Positions 13,701 through 14,600 of a stretch of DNA of 14,600 nt are shown here, in pieces. Both the position numbers and the translations under genes were made by a program. Origin of the DNA: UBA9653 sp014859835. GTDB lineage: Archaea > Thermoplasmatota > Thermoplasmata > UBA10834. The notes below the pieces were generated by a model. That model saw nothing but the letters and a program-made list of their open reading frames with translations, was not told the DNA's origin and made no database searches. Within the stretch, counting starts at the first letter, position 1. Each line of letters starts with the position of its first letter. Where the stretch lies: NCBI GenBank assembly GCA_014859835.1, contig JACZKW010000109.1:1-14600 (forward strand). The letters are read 5' to 3'.

Positions 13701-14513
13701 TTAGAATGCATCCAAGAGTACGATTCCTCGTTCTGAACATGCGTATTCCATCGTGCATCTCATCTTGAATCCAAACGGATCGCGAGGACTATGCAGGTCG
13801 GATATCTCGATATGTGGGAATCTGGATACCATCCTCGCATCAGCGACAGGTCGCGGGTTATACCTGTCCCACATGATCTTCTTGACTCCGACCGAAGCTA
13901 CCTGATCTACCAGCTGGTGAATCATTTTCTCGGAGTCAGATAACCCTGGGACGATGGGGGCAGCCATGAGGTAGGTGTCTATACCCGCATCCACGAGCCT
14001 CGACAATGCACCCAGCCGTCTTATCGGGGCGGGTGCCCGCGGTTCAAGTATAGATGATAGACCCTCATCCACGCATGCGAGGCTCATTCCGACCTCCGCG
14101 TCGGTCCAAGAAGACAGTATATCCAGGTCTCGCAGGACGAGGTCGGATTTCGTCAGTATGCTTATGGAGGCGCCGAAGCGCTTGAGGATCTGAAGGCAGT
14201 TCCTTGTGAGCTCGTATCTCGCCTCTGCTGGCTGATAGGGGTCCGTGACAGTCCCGATTCCGTACACTCCGGACACACGCTTTCCGAGCTCCTTTTTCAA
14301 CTGTTTAGCGAAGTTCGCCTTGACTTCGACGGTTTCGCCCCAGGGAGAGCCTAGGGAGAACCGGGTCACGTCCTGGACGTAACAGTAGGCGCAACCGTGT
14401 TCGCAACCTCGGTAGGGATTGACGGCCCAATCTAGCCCAGGTAGCTTGGATGGTGAGACCGCGTTCTTGCACTTGACCAGTTTGACGGTCAGGAGTTCAC
14501 CCCCAGGAATCAT
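13701..14513 (-). CDS. SplB-like radical SAM protein, function unknown
   Basis: 270 residues from ATG 14513. The cluster motif CX3CX2C is at Cys37, Cys41 and Cys44 in NPYRGCEHGCAYCYV, typical of the spore-photolyase-like (COG1533) group. Further family-like motifs are GTVTDPYQPAE (87-97), a TKS strand (121-123), EPRAP (157-161) and PIVPGLSD (186-193), consistent with a partial TIM barrel binding SAM. True spore photolyase is a bacterial sporulation enzyme; the archaeal relatives have no proven substrate, so repair of DNA photoproducts should not be assumed. GGAGG lies 4 nt before ATG 14513; ATG 14537 would add eight residues without a ribosome site. It is co-directional with the thermosome gene, but the latter has its own promoter. 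Confidence 0.85.
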   Translation of the reverse strand: MIPGGELLTVKLVKCKNAVSPSKLPGLDWAVNPYRGCEHGCAYCYVQDVTRFSLGSPWGETVEVKANFAKQLKKELGKRVSGVYGIGTVTDPYQPAEARYELTRNCLQILKRFGASISILTKSDLVLRDLDILSSWTDAEVGMSLACVDEGLSSILEPRAPAPIRRLGALSRLVDAGIDTYLMAAPIVPGLSDSEKMIHQLVDQVASVGVKKIMWDRYNPRPVADARMVSRFPHIEISDLHSPRDPFGFKMRCTMEYACSERGIVLLDAF

Positions 14514-14565
14514 CGATCCTCCGCTGATAGAGCGCATCCTTGAGAATTGCGCTGTTCTTCACCCA

Positions 14566-14573
14566 TCTTGATA
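14566..14573 (-). promoter_or_regulatory. TATA-like box of the SplB-like gene
   Basis: CTATATCA on the minus strand, about 55 bp upstream of ATG 14513 and 30 bp upstream of ATG 14537. If the start site is ~25 bp downstream, the leader before 14513 is about 30 nt, with the GGAGG ribosome site in it. Confidence 0.4.
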
Positions 14574-14600
14574 TAGGAATGTCCATCATCGCAGAAACAT

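Overview
The window is archaeal chromosomal DNA. Diagnostic genes are a single-type proteasome beta subunit, a KH-domain beta-CASP ribonuclease (aCPSF1/FttA), an archaeal-type replication factor C large subunit, a group II chaperonin (thermosome), a TYW1-type wyosine enzyme and a DUF835 protein. BRE/TATA promoters, AGGAGGTG-type ribosome sites and DUF835 next to a lone receiver domain suggest a euryarchaeon, most likely of the Thermoplasmata (possibly a Methanomassiliicoccales-like or uncultured lineage). That placement is an inference. Most genes are moderately GC-rich; the stretch around 9340-11700 is visibly richer in A+T.

Layout. 1-2218 (+): 3' end of a type IV pilus/archaellum-type secretion ATPase, overlapping a FlaJ/TadC-like membrane platform protein. 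2234-3157 (-): a two-gene unit, a single-domain response regulator followed by a DUF835 protein, convergent with the pilus genes. 3158-3498: divergent promoter region with an imperfect palindrome. 3499-6133 (+): proteasome beta, then aCPSF1. 6140-8461 (-): RFC large subunit followed 3 nt later by TYW1; TYW1 is convergent with aCPSF1 with only 3 bp between the stop codons. 8611-9276 (-): a short Xer-like tyrosine recombinase consisting of the catalytic domain only. 9277-10317: about 1 kb without a convincing gene, AT-rich, with several inverted repeats including a dif-like site. 10318-11703 (+): an M20 metallopeptidase, then a possible 38-residue ORF. 11938-13632 (-): thermosome subunit with a clear TATA box, a good ribosome site and a hairpin/T-run terminator. 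13701-14513 (-): a SplB-like radical SAM protein of unknown substrate.

Functional themes are surface pilus assembly with a nearby signalling pair; protein quality control (proteasome, thermosome, peptidase); RNA processing, transcription termination and tRNA modification (aCPSF1, TYW1); and replication or chromosome maintenance (RFC-L, Xer). Most of this is core archaeal housekeeping. The stretch that best repays a second look is the recombinase with its 1-kb non-coding flank.
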